Shown in pieces: positions 1 through 5,571 of a stretch of 5,850 bases of DNA. Position 1 is the stretch's first letter. Each line of letters starts with the position of its first letter. The position numbers and the translations under genes were made by a program. The stretch is from the NCBI GenBank assembly GCA_023132995.1, contig JAGLXI010000324.1, positions 1 through 5,850 on the forward strand, written 5' to 3'. The notes beneath the pieces were generated by a model, which saw only the letters and a list, made by a program, of their open reading frames with translations, searched no databases and was not told the origin of the DNA. This DNA comes from Candidatus Zixiibacteriota bacterium (GTDB lineage: Bacteria > Zixibacteria > MSB-5A5 > GN15 > FEB-12).

Positions 1-396
1 GGCGGTGTCAAGAATCCCTATTATCCGAACTTCACTAACGATGGTTCAGATAAGCTTCAGATGAAGGGGCCCGATGTCTATAAGTTTGCAGTTCGCGAGA
101 TGTACAATGCCTCAATAAAGGTTATTGAAGACGCCGGATTAGATCCTTCTGACATATCATTAGTCATTCCACACCAAGCCAACATCCGCATCATACAAGG
201 ACTGGCCAAGCGATTGCATGCCAATATGGACAAGGTGGTCGTGAACATCGACAAGTACGGAAATACGTCCTCAGCTTCCATCCCTTTGGCTCTCGATGAA
301 GCTAACCGTGCTGGCCGGATGAAGAAAGGTGACAAGGTACTATTGGTTGCTTTTGGCAGCGGGTTGATATGGGCTTCCGCGTTGGTGGAGTGGTGA
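1..396 (+). CDS. fabH: 3-oxoacyl-ACP synthase III (KAS III), C-terminal part
   Basis: This is the last 131 residues of a FabH-type condensing enzyme; the frame is open to the window edge, so the N-terminal half with the catalytic Cys lies outside. KAS III joins acyl-CoA to malonyl-ACP to start type II fatty acid (or related polyketide) synthesis in the cytoplasm. Two of the three catalytic residues are visible: His58 of the partial protein in 'PHQAN' and Asn88 in 'GNTSSASIP'. The C-terminus 'AFGSGLIWASALVEW' matches the glycine-rich family end ('AFGGGFTWGSALVRF' in E. coli), although the usual Phe-Thr before Trp is Leu-Ile here. An internal ATG at 61 is not the start. It ends in a double stop (TGA TAA) and is followed 16 bp later by a crotonase-fold gene, suggesting one transcript. 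The family call is firm. Whether it serves primary fatty acid synthesis or a specialised pathway cannot be decided here. Confidence 0.93.
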   Translation, partial: GGVKNPYYPNFTNDGSDKLQMKGPDVYKFAVREMYNASIKVIEDAGLDPSDISLVIPHQANIRIIQGLAKRLHANMDKVVVNIDKYGNTSSASIPLALDEANRAGRMKKGDKVLLVAFGSGLIWASALVEW

Positions 397-412
397 TAAC
401 AGGAGCGTCCAA

Positions 413-1186
413 ATGACGAGTAATGATAGAAGTTCCGTATTCGAGTCCAGCGGCGATTACCTTGATTCCTACGTTGAAGATGGTGTTGGTGTAATCCATC
501 TCAAGGACAAGGTCTTCGAGATGGCGACAAACCTGTCGCTCAAGGCTGCGCTGTTCGAGAAGATCAAGATTGCAGAGGAGTCCCCAGTCATCAAGGTACT
601 CCTTGTTATGAGTGATGAGTCAATACTGGGCGAGGAGAAATACGCCCAATTTTGGACGGATACGGTTGAAGCGCGCGACGGGAACCAGCAAACGTCCCGC
701 CAAGTAAATGCACTGGCCCAATATATTGAAATGATGTGTGGTTACGGAAAAATCGTGGTCTCTGCGGTTCGAGGTTCGGTTGTTGGGGCCTTCCTTGGGG
801 CTATTCTCTCGACCGACTTTAGGGTGGTTTCGGAGAATACTGTCTTCTCGTTTCCGCACATGCAATACGGAATGCCACCTCAGGGAGCACTGGCCTTCCT
901 ACTACCGAGGTATATCGGCATCGCGAAGGCTAAGAGCATCCTCCTTCGCGCAGAACCGATCCTGGCGTCGCAGGCATTGGATCTCGGGTTAGTGGATAAT
1001 ATCGTTTCGAACACTGGCTTTGAGAAGGCGTGTCTGGAGTTTGCCAGGGAGTTGACACATCTGGCACCGGAAGTCGTCGGAATGACAAAACGCCTGTTCG
1101 AATGCAGCATGAAGGAACTCCACACCTATTTTGAACTCGAGGCGAAGCTTGTTGGGTTGCATAAGGTGAAACTGCCGCCAGACTAG
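413..1186 (+). CDS. Enoyl-CoA hydratase/isomerase (crotonase) family protein with divergent active site
   Basis: A complete 257-aa protein, the usual length for single-domain crotonases. The start is supported by AGGAG at 401-405, 7 nt before the ATG. The core is clear: 'VSAVRGSVVGAFLGAILSTD' (residues 116-135) is the oxyanion-hole region, followed by 'FSFPHMQYGMPPQG' (145-158) and 'ILASQALDLGLVDNIV' (183-198). Aligned by eye to rat crotonase, the two catalytic glutamates Glu144 and Glu164 are replaced by Gly129 and His149, and oxyanion Gly141 by Ala126, so ordinary enoyl-CoA hydration is unlikely. The '(M)xYGxxP' stretch recalls the PksI/ECH2-type decarboxylases of polyketide beta-branching cassettes, which also lack the glutamates; this is a resemblance from memory. 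Being directly downstream of a KAS III gene supports a role on acyl-ACP or acyl-CoA chains. Other possibilities are a crotonase-fold isomerase or thioesterase, or a non-catalytic paralogue. Family sure; reaction unknown. Confidence 0.88.
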   Translation: MTSNDRSSVFESSGDYLDSYVEDGVGVIHLKDKVFEMATNLSLKAALFEKIKIAEESPVIKVLLVMSDESILGEEKYAQFWTDTVEARDGNQQTSRQVNALAQYIEMMCGYGKIVVSAVRGSVVGAFLGAILSTDFRVVSENTVFSFPHMQYGMPPQGALAFLLPRYIGIAKAKSILLRAEPILASQALDLGLVDNIVSNTGFEKACLEFARELTHLAPEVVGMTKRLFECSMKELHTYFELEAKLVGLHKVKLPPD

Positions 1187-1273
1187 GATCGCGTGTGATT
1201 TACGGGTACCTCCCCTCTCGCTACATTGTATCTGATATCCAAAGAACCGGAATGATTGTAACACGGACGACTC

Positions 1274-1426
1274 ATGGGACATAACAAACTCGGAAGATTG
1301 TCGAGGACTCAACCTTGGCGAGAAGTGATTGAACTGCTGCGCACCAGCGAAGATGTCTCACGAGGTCTGGTATATCTACACTCGGTCCTGTCGAGCCGGC
1401 TACCTACCGGCAAGGTAGGATGCTGA
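1274..1426 (+). pseudogene. N-terminal stub of an uncharacterised MGxNKLGxLPxT-type protein family
   Basis: A 50-codon frame begins 'MGHNKLGRLSRTQPWREVIE' and continues 'LLRTSEDVSR' before losing family character. From memory, this opening belongs to an uncharacterised bacterial family of roughly 250 residues that start MGxxKLGxLPxTxxWxxVvxLL; I know no established function. The resemblance stops around codon 30 (near 1363), just before the inverted repeat whose left arm starts at 1376, and the frame ends at TGA 1424-1426 inside that repeat. No continuation of the family is seen downstream in any frame. No convincing ribosome binding site precedes the ATG. I read it as a truncated remnant. 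It could also be a genuine short protein, which the abrupt change at the repeat argues against. Confidence 0.45.
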
Positions 1427-1440
1427 TAGACCGAGTGTAG
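1376..1440. repeat. Nested inverted repeat, 12-bp perfect arms
   Basis: CTACACTCGGTC (1376-1387) and GACCGAGTGTAG (1429-1440) are perfect reverse complements separated by 41 nt. Inside is a second hairpin, CCTACC-GGCAA-GGTAGG, competing with an alternative pairing of GCCGG with CCGGC. It covers the last codons and stop of the N-terminal stub upstream. It could be a structured RNA element, a small palindromic repeat of the REP/MITE type, or an insertion scar. Confidence 0.65.
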
Positions 1441-1448
1441 TGCCGTCC

Positions 1449-1473
1449 ACTGACAGGTGCTGTCAGTCTTTTT
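1449..1473 (+). terminator. Possible rho-independent terminator
   Basis: ACTGACAG and CTGTCAGT form a perfect 8-bp stem with a 3-nt loop (1449-1467), followed by CTTTTTC on the plus strand. It lies about 260 nt beyond the crotonase stop and just after the inverted repeat, so it could end the fabH-crotonase transcript. The stem is only half GC. The T-run is also the antisense of an MMKKT-like start on the minus strand, so the T-run may be coincidental. Confidence 0.45.
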
Positions 1474-1807
1474 CATCATGTCCGTTGTCCTCCATACGTC
1501 ACGTCGGTGACAGCACACATTCGGTGCTGACTCACCAGTGCGAATGGCTGCGAACCTGTGACGGGCAGACGGATTTAACTTGCGATTGCCGCTTAGAGAG
1601 CAGTTTTGGCAAGGCAGGGGATGAACAACAGCTTGCCATCGGCCAGAGGAACCCAAAAACACCGCACGAGGGAGAACTCCCGCGCGGGAACAACAATGCA
1701 AATATGACATTACGCTCGATTATTGAACGAGCCTGATGAAGTCAAAGTAGTACGGATAGAGCTTGAAAAGTGGAATATCCGGAAATACAAATTTCTGTTG
1801 CGTAGTC

Positions 1808-2191
1808 CTATTTTTTCTTGATTGATGAAAATGCTTCAAGAAACATTTTCTGAAAGTTATTTGGGACATTATTGATAGCACCATTGATTACATCAAGCAC
1901 TTTGTCAGGTCGAGCTTGAATTCCTAATCTCTCGCCTTCGATACTAATAAATCCGGGTATAAATACTTGCAAGCTTTTGATAAGTGATTCAATTTGTGCT
2001 TTTGACAATTGCAATTCATACTTATCCTTCAATCTAATACGCACTGAAGCTATCTCAGGGGGTTCATTATCATTTTTTTGTAATTCATAGATAACATCTG
2101 TAAACGCCGGAGTAAAAGTGTCCCAAAGGGCGGTCGAAAAGTGTACCACCCAGCTCCAGAAGCGTAAGCCAACCCCCCTTGCGCGCGTCAA
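1808..2191 (-). CDS. Hypothetical protein, AT-rich 3' gene fragment fused to an insertion-sequence end
   Basis: A formal 127-codon frame made of two unlike parts. The first 30 residues (ending 'FSTALWDTFTPAF') read out of the putative IS end at 2099-2191 and look non-native. The remaining 96 or so ('DVIYELQKNDNEPPEIASVR' onward to 'FSSIKKK') come from markedly AT-rich DNA unlike the flanking genes and look like genuine protein: charged, alternating hydrophobic, with no membrane segment. I do not recognise the family. The native N-terminus seems to be lost at the IS junction near 2098, and no continuation is found beyond the IS-like segment. The stop follows a run of six A (1811-1816). One base fewer there would join the frame to 'RTTQQKFVFPDIPLFKLYPY' and on to a stop at 1720-1722, so the true C-terminus may be frameshifted. 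Probably a non-functional fragment of a horizontally acquired gene. Confidence 0.5.
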   Translation of the reverse strand: MTRARGVGLRFWSWVVHFSTALWDTFTPAFTDVIYELQKNDNEPPEIASVRIRLKDKYELQLSKAQIESLIKSLQVFIPGFISIEGERLGIQARPDKVLDVINGAINNVPNNFQKMFLEAFSSIKKK

Positions 2192-2326
2192 CCCAGCCGC
2201 GATTCGGCGGCCAGCAGGCGCGAGGCAATGGCCTCGACCGTCTCCAATACGCGCAGAAAAGTCCCTAACACTCGGCAGTACCTCCCCACTAAGGAATTAG
2301 ATCGGAACTTTTCCGGGGTGTATACA
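2099..2326. mobile_element. Remnant of an IS21-type insertion sequence (terminal region)
   Basis: The left boundary TGTAAACGCCGG begins at 2099, exactly where AT-rich coding sequence gives way to GC-rich DNA. It is followed by two tandem imperfect 19-bp repeats (2106-2124 and 2129-2147), the multiple-terminal-repeat arrangement known for IS21-family elements, whose ends begin TG and end CA. A weaker inverted match, ACTTTTCCGGGG ending TATACA, lies at 2308-2326 and could be the other end of a deleted copy. No istA or istB can be recognised. A minus-strand open frame of 57 codons (2361-2188, no ATG, ending 'EAIASRLLAAESRLG') crosses this segment and may be a transposase or passenger relic, but I cannot identify it. 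No target-site duplication is evident. The left end is fairly convincing; the right end is speculative. Confidence 0.42.
2106..2147 (+). repeat. Two tandem imperfect 19-bp repeats at the IS-like end
   Basis: GCCGGAGTAAAAGTGTCCC (2106-2124) and GGCGGTCGAAAAGTGTACC (2129-2147) match at 14 of 19 positions, including the block AAAAGTGT, with a 23-bp period. In IS21-family elements such repeats are transposase-binding sites. Confidence 0.6.
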
Positions 2327-3082
2327 TATAAGTGGTTATCGCACCGCCGATTAGGCCGATTTCAGGAGGGTTTCAAAGGGGACAGGTGGTAGAACCAGTG
2401 TTTTCCATAGAAAGGAATACCGGGCACCGGAGTCGAACAGGCGTTGGCGCCGGCGGCAGGGATCAAAGCGAGCCTTCAGATAGCGTAAACCATATCCCCC
2501 CTGTGTGTGTCAGCTTGCTCTTTTGGGCGCCACCCGCAACAAGACAACTATCGATCTTTCAATCTCCAAAGAATGGAAGAGCGCCCCCCCGCCTTTATGC
2601 GGGCCTGTAACCGTTCCGGGCATCACACTACATTGCGGGCAGGATGCAAGGCGATTGTCCTCTGTTGTCTACTTGTGTACCTTAATGGAGAGGACTTTGT
2701 CTCTGAGGGACAATTCTCGCGGACAGCGGCGTGACCTTCTAAGTAGGTATCCTCCGTACTCTTACAGGGCTCTGACGCAGTTCACGCTCGCCGTAAGTAA
2801 TCCTAATTGCCCATTTTCTCCGAATTTCTGAATTCGGTGCAAAAGGGGACAATCAGGGACAGTTCAAATAGTTGCGGCGAAGTTCGAAACGTGGTTCAGG
2901 TGGGGAGCTTAAATATATGGGCACGGGCTTGCTGAGGCTCGTGGTCAACAGATAGAGCGGGGGCATGGCGGTATCGCTTTCCCGGTCTTGTAAGGGGCTT
3001 CAACATAAGAGGTATGAGCATTGGTTCTCCGCTTCTTGCGACACCGCATCCTGACGTGGCGCAAGATCGCTACCAACACAGA
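2327..3082. other. Gene-free stretch with scattered palindromes
   Basis: No convincing gene on either strand. The open frames (for example plus 2332-2610, 2505-2831 and 2507-2734) overlap each other and their translations show no domain, signal or codon character. Visible structure: two related G-rich strings, CAAAGGGGACAG at 2374-2385 and CAAAAGGGGACA at 2840-2851; a perfect 7-bp hairpin CCGAATT/AATTCGG at 2820-2837 directly before the second string; and an inverted repeat CTTGCG/CGCAAG at 3035-3065 extended by CAC/GTG. 'GGGGACA' strings beside hairpins are often seen near IS200-like REP-associated transposases, but no such transposase is present here. I read this as decayed intergenic DNA. 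Confidence 0.5.
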
Positions 3083-3112
3083 CAACAAAGGCCGCCCATC
3101 CCCGGATGGCCT
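3083..3112 (-). terminator. Terminator-like hairpin after the response regulator
   Basis: On the minus strand, CCATC-CGGG-GATGG forms a perfect 5-bp stem (plus-strand 3096-3109), extended by AGG/CCT across a 4-nt bulge. It is followed by TTTGTTGTC, about 31 bp after the regulator's stop codon. The T-tract is interrupted, so it is a moderate candidate. Confidence 0.45.
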
Positions 3113-3142
3113 CTGGGCGATCAGCAAACCAGTCTGATTTGC

Positions 3143-4522
3143 CTAATCCTCCCCCCGCAGGTCTTTATCAATCTTGTACTTCTTGAGCTTGTCGAACAGG
3201 GTGGTGTAATCGATCTTCAGGATCCGGGAACACTTGCGCTTGTTGTTGTGGACCTGCTTAAGAACGCGGATGATGGCGCTCTTCTCGGCCCGCATCTGGG
3301 CATGGGCGCCGATCTCCTTGAGTCCGGCACCTTCGCGCAATTGGATTTCGTCAGTGCGCTTCAGACGGATGGCCAGGTGGTCCGGCGTGATCTTCTTGCC
3401 CTCGGCCAGAATCACCGCCCTCTCGATAGTGTTCTCCAACTCGCGCACGTTGCCCGGCCAGTGGTACTTCTCCAGGAGGCCGATGGCCTCGCGCGCGAGT
3501 GTCTTGGGCGGCTTCTTCATCTCACGTGTGTAGCGGACGATGAAATGATCGGCCAGGTCACGGATATCCTCCGGGCGTTCGCGCAGCGGCGGGATGTTTA
3601 TGGGGAAAACCGAGAGGCGGTAGTAAAGGTCTTCGCGGAAGCGTTTGCTCCCGATCATTTCATTGAGGTCCATGTTCGACGCGGCGATAATCCGAACGTC
3701 AACATCCACTGTCTTGGTGCCACCGAGGCGCTCGAAGTTTTTCTGCTGCAGTACGCGCAGAAGTTTGGCCTGCAGGGCGATGTCCATGTCGCCGATCTCG
3801 TCGAGAAAGACGGTGCCGCTGTTGGCGATCTCGAACTTGCCCATCTTGCGCGCGTGGGCTCCCGTGAAAGCGCCCTTCTCGGAACCGAACAATTCGTTCT
3901 CCAGAAGCTCGCCCGGGATCGCGGCACAGTTGATAGCGATGAAAGGTCGGTCCCTGCGGGGTGAGAGCATGTGGATCGACTTGGCGAACAGCTCCTTGCC
4001 GGTGCCGGTCTCACCGTGAAGCAGTACCGATGCGTCCGAACCGGCCACTTTCTGAATCAACTTGCAGATCTCCACCATCCGGGGAGTCTTACCGATAATG
4101 TTCTGAAAGCCGTCGACCGCGAACAACTCCTCCCTGAGCAGGCTGTTCTCGGCAATCAGGCGGCGGTTCTCCAGCGCCCGGTTGACCAGTACACAGAGGT
4201 ATTCGGTGTCAAACGGTTTGGTGATGAAATCATAGGCACCCTTTTTCATCGCTGCAACGGCATCCTCGATAGTCCCGTAGGCGGTCATGACGATCACCGA
4301 TGTGTTCTCGTCGACCTCCTTTACACCGTCCAGCACCTGCAAGCCGTCGACATCAGGCATCTTCAGGTCGGTCACGACCAGGTCGTAGGATTTGTTGCGG
4401 GCCAGATCGAGTGCTTTCTCCCCATTGTCGGCGGCATCGACGCGGTAACCTTCTTCAAGGAGCGTCTCGGTCAGCATGTTGCGCATTGAGTCTTTGTCGT
4501 CGACCACAAGGATATTGGGCAT
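3143..4522 (-). CDS. Sigma-54-dependent response regulator, NtrC family
   Basis: A complete 459-aa protein with the standard three-domain order and length. The receiver domain (residues 1-115) has acidic pocket Asp8/Asp9, phospho-acceptor Asp52 in 'VVTDLKMPD', switch Thr80 and Lys102 in 'TKPF'. A helical linker ('NRALENRRLIAENSLLREEL', 114-133) leads to the AAA+ domain: Walker A 'GETGTGKE' (170-177), an intact sigma-54 contact loop 'GAFTGA' (217-222), Walker B 'VFLDEIGD' (238-245), and the sensor region ending in 'FREDLYYRLSVFPINIPPLR'. A Fis-type helix-turn-helix follows at about 415-450. It should be phosphorylated by a sensor histidine kinase, oligomerise, and use ATP to open sigma-54 promoters. 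The start is supported by GAGGTG 6 nt upstream of the ATG (plus-strand 4529-4534). No kinase lies in the window and the gene appears to have its own promoter. Its targets cannot be told from sequence, so I give no symbol. Confidence 0.97.
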   Translation of the reverse strand: MPNILVVDDKDSMRNMLTETLLEEGYRVDAADNGEKALDLARNKSYDLVVTDLKMPDVDGLQVLDGVKEVDENTSVIVMTAYGTIEDAVAAMKKGAYDFITKPFDTEYLCVLVNRALENRRLIAENSLLREELFAVDGFQNIIGKTPRMVEICKLIQKVAGSDASVLLHGETGTGKELFAKSIHMLSPRRDRPFIAINCAAIPGELLENELFGSEKGAFTGAHARKMGKFEIANSGTVFLDEIGDMDIALQAKLLRVLQQKNFERLGGTKTVDVDVRIIAASNMDLNEMIGSKRFREDLYYRLSVFPINIPPLRERPEDIRDLADHFIVRYTREMKKPPKTLAREAIGLLEKYHWPGNVRELENTIERAVILAEGKKITPDHLAIRLKRTDEIQLREGAGLKEIGAHAQMRAEKSAIIRVLKQVHNNKRKCSRILKIDYTTLFDKLKKYKIDKDLRGED

Positions 4523-4548
4523 CTTCTACACCTCGGAATTGACCTGAT

Positions 4549-4574
4549 CTGCCTGCCGTCTGAGGCAGTGGCAG
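4549..4574. repeat. Hairpin in the regulator's 5' leader
   Basis: CTGCC (4553-4557) pairs with GGCAG (4564-4568) over a 6-nt loop, and the stem continues with CTGC (4549-4552) and GCAG (4571-4574) across a 2-nt bulge, giving 9 pairs. It lies 15-40 nt upstream of the Shine-Dalgarno of the response regulator, in the likely untranslated leader. It has no T-tract, so it is not a classical terminator. Confidence 0.5.
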
Positions 4575-4586
4575 AGTTCTATTATC

Positions 4587-4616
4587 ACTTTATCGGATAA
4601 AACCGCCGACGGTCAA
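4587..4616 (-). promoter_or_regulatory. Putative sigma-70-type promoter with overlapping palindrome for the response regulator
   Basis: On the minus strand, TTGACC (plus-strand 4611-4616) and TAAAGT (4587-4592) are separated by 18 nt, a fair -35/-10 pair about 65 nt before the regulator's start codon. A perfect 13-bp palindrome, TTTATC-G-GATAAA (4589-4601), covers the -10 region and could be an operator, for example for autoregulation. The -10 is a weak match and the palindrome is AT-rich, so this is tentative. Confidence 0.35.
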
Positions 4617-4647
4617 GGCTCTCGTCTGTTCAATTGTCCAACAACCT

Positions 4648-4761
4648 GTAGGTGGAAAGCCTCACTCGTAATCAGCCGTAGAGGCTCGGAAACCCTGCGG
4701 GGATTCAGGTGCGGACGGGTCAGGCCGATGGCGGAAAACGCGATTCGGCCCGCAACTGTGG
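4648..4761. other. Structured intergenic region between the FlgD-like gene and the regulator
   Basis: Several inverted repeats stack here: AGCCTC/GAGGCT (4658-4663 with 4681-4686), CCTG/CAGG (4694-4697 with 4706-4709), and GGCCGA/TCGGCC (4723-4728 with 4745-4750) enclosing GCG-GAAAA-CGC. This is denser than expected for a plain spacer. On the minus strand it would be a folded 3' untranslated region after the FlgD-like gene, but there is no T-tract. On the plus strand CCCGCAACTGT (4749-4759) and neighbouring pieces recall a cobalamin riboswitch; the case is weak because no plus-strand gene follows. Confidence 0.4.
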
Positions 4762-5466
4762 CTACTGCCTTCTGGGAAGGAATATGTCAAGGGCGTGAGT
4801 GAAATCCCCAACGGTCAGCCTGAGAACATACCTGCCGCGATACCCCCCCGAGCGTGGCGCCCATTCATACACATACCGACCCTTGTTCATCAGCGAGTCG
4901 ATGACCGGTGTGTCGACCAGCCTGCCCCGTCGGTTGAAGACGCTAATCGAGACCAGTGCGGAATCCTCGGTCAGTTCGAAACCCACTGTGGCACTCTGGG
5001 GTCCGTCGACAAGATAGAGATGGCTTCGTGTCTCCCACTTCTTGAAGCGGGCCTTGACTACGCCATAGTTGCGTCGTCCGCAATCATTGAGGCAGTATCG
5101 ATAGGTACCGGGTTCAACAAAGTGCCCCGAATCGTCCTTCTTGTCCCAATAGAAGTTATAGTAACCGGAAGGCAGGGGTAGGTCCAGCAGGTGACGCACC
5201 ACCCTGCCGCGGTCGTCGACCAACTCAATTGTCACGCGGCATCGACTTACCCGCTCCGCCGGCAACCAGATGCGAACCCGCTCGGCCTCTTCGGGATCGT
5301 CGGGCGGTGTGATCAGGTCGGTAAGAGCCTGGGGTGATATCTCCCCGCCCACAGACAGTGCCGTTCCGCATGATATGACCAGGGTCAGAACTAAGAACAC
5401 GACCGACGGCCACCCGGCTCTGTCAGCGGCTTTGCTCACGGTGCAGGACGAGGAGTTCGCCGACAT
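4762..5466 (-). CDS. Exported protein with two FlgD-like Ig domains, possible lipoprotein
   Basis: A 234-aa protein. The N-terminus has Lys12 and Arg16, then a hydrophobic segment (about 19-32, 'WPSVVFLVLTLVIS') ending in a lipobox-like V-I-S-Cys33, so it may be a lipoprotein; a plain signal peptide cut a few residues later is also possible. Two Ig-like beta modules follow. The first (about 60-140) contains 'YNFYWDKKDDSGHFVEPGTY' and the second (about 155-234) contains 'NRRGRLVD' and 'GRYVLRLTVGD'. The 'W(D/N)-x-D-G-x-x-x-x-G-x-Y' signature is typical of FlgD-type Ig domains, which in many environmental bacteria sit in envelope or secreted proteins unrelated to flagella. No flagellar neighbours are seen. 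The chosen ATG has no clear Shine-Dalgarno, and an in-frame GTG at codon 10 is an alternative. It is preceded by a secreted dockerin-repeat gene on the same strand. Specific function unknown. Confidence 0.85.
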   Translation of the reverse strand: MSANSSSCTVSKAADRAGWPSVVFLVLTLVISCGTALSVGGEISPQALTDLITPPDDPEEAERVRIWLPAERVSRCRVTIELVDDRGRVVRHLLDLPLPSGYYNFYWDKKDDSGHFVEPGTYRYCLNDCGRRNYGVVKARFKKWETRSHLYLVDGPQSATVGFELTEDSALVSISVFNRRGRLVDTPVIDSLMNKGRYVYEWAPRSGGYRGRYVLRLTVGDFTHALDIFLPRRQ

Positions 5467-5503
5467 GTGGGCGCGCTCGGCGTACGGGCAGAACTGATCT
5501 TTG

Positions 5504-5540
5504 CGTACCTGCCGGCGGGAGTCACCCGCCGGCGGGTACG
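5504..5540. terminator. Strong GC-rich hairpin between the dockerin-repeat gene and the FlgD-like gene
   Basis: GTACCTGCCGGCGGG (5505-5519) pairs with CCCGCCGGCGGGTAC (5525-5539) over a 5-nt loop, with one G-U wobble; a flanking C-G pair makes 16 bp. It starts about 31 bp after the dockerin gene's stop on the minus strand. Neither strand has a T-tract after it, so it may be a U-less terminator, an mRNA-stabilising 3' structure, or one copy of a dispersed palindromic repeat. Confidence 0.55.
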
Positions 5541-5571
5541 GCTGGCAAGTCGTGCGTGGATCAGCAGTGAC

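Larger units (their letters stand above)
1187..1807. other. Gene-poor decayed stretch
   Basis: No intact gene is visible between the crotonase gene and the AT-rich fragment. Open frames exist on both strands (for example minus 1710-1309 and plus 1440-1736), but their translations are rich in Cys, Arg and Ser without domain character and they overlap each other. The stretch does hold an N-terminal gene stub (1274-1426), a nested inverted repeat (1376-1440) and a terminator-like hairpin (1449-1473). On the minus strand, a good Shine-Dalgarno (GGAGG, plus-strand 1489-1493) lies 9 nt before a start reading MMKKT, after which the frame enters the hairpins; this may be the broken 5' end of an exported-protein gene. 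The last part, from about 1720, belongs with the AT-rich block to the right. Confidence 0.6.

Noticed and set aside
1309..1710. 133-codon minus-strand open frame
   Set aside because: It crosses the palindromic repeats and the antisense of the gene stub, and the product is Cys/Arg/Ser-rich without domain character. Only the internal MMKKT start with its Shine-Dalgarno is noteworthy.
2424..2443. tRNA T-arm-like string (TTCGACT on the minus strand)
   Set aside because: The T-stem has a mismatch, and no matching acceptor, anticodon or D arm can be built around it.
2505..2831. Overlapping plus-strand open frames of 75 and 108 codons
   Set aside because: The two frames compete, lack ribosome binding sites and give low-complexity products with no family resemblance.
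3014..3964. 316-codon plus-strand open frame
   Set aside because: It lies almost wholly antisense to the NtrC-family gene, whose domains and motifs are unmistakable. The long frame comes from the codon bias of the real gene; its product shows no domain.
3971..4489. 172-codon plus-strand open frame
   Set aside because: Antisense shadow of the receiver and early AAA+ domains of the response regulator, with no family features.
4795..5181. 128-codon plus-strand open frame, considered as a gene under a possible riboswitch
   Set aside because: Antisense to the FlgD-like Ig protein, whose repeats and signal segment are convincing. The plus-strand product has no recognisable character.
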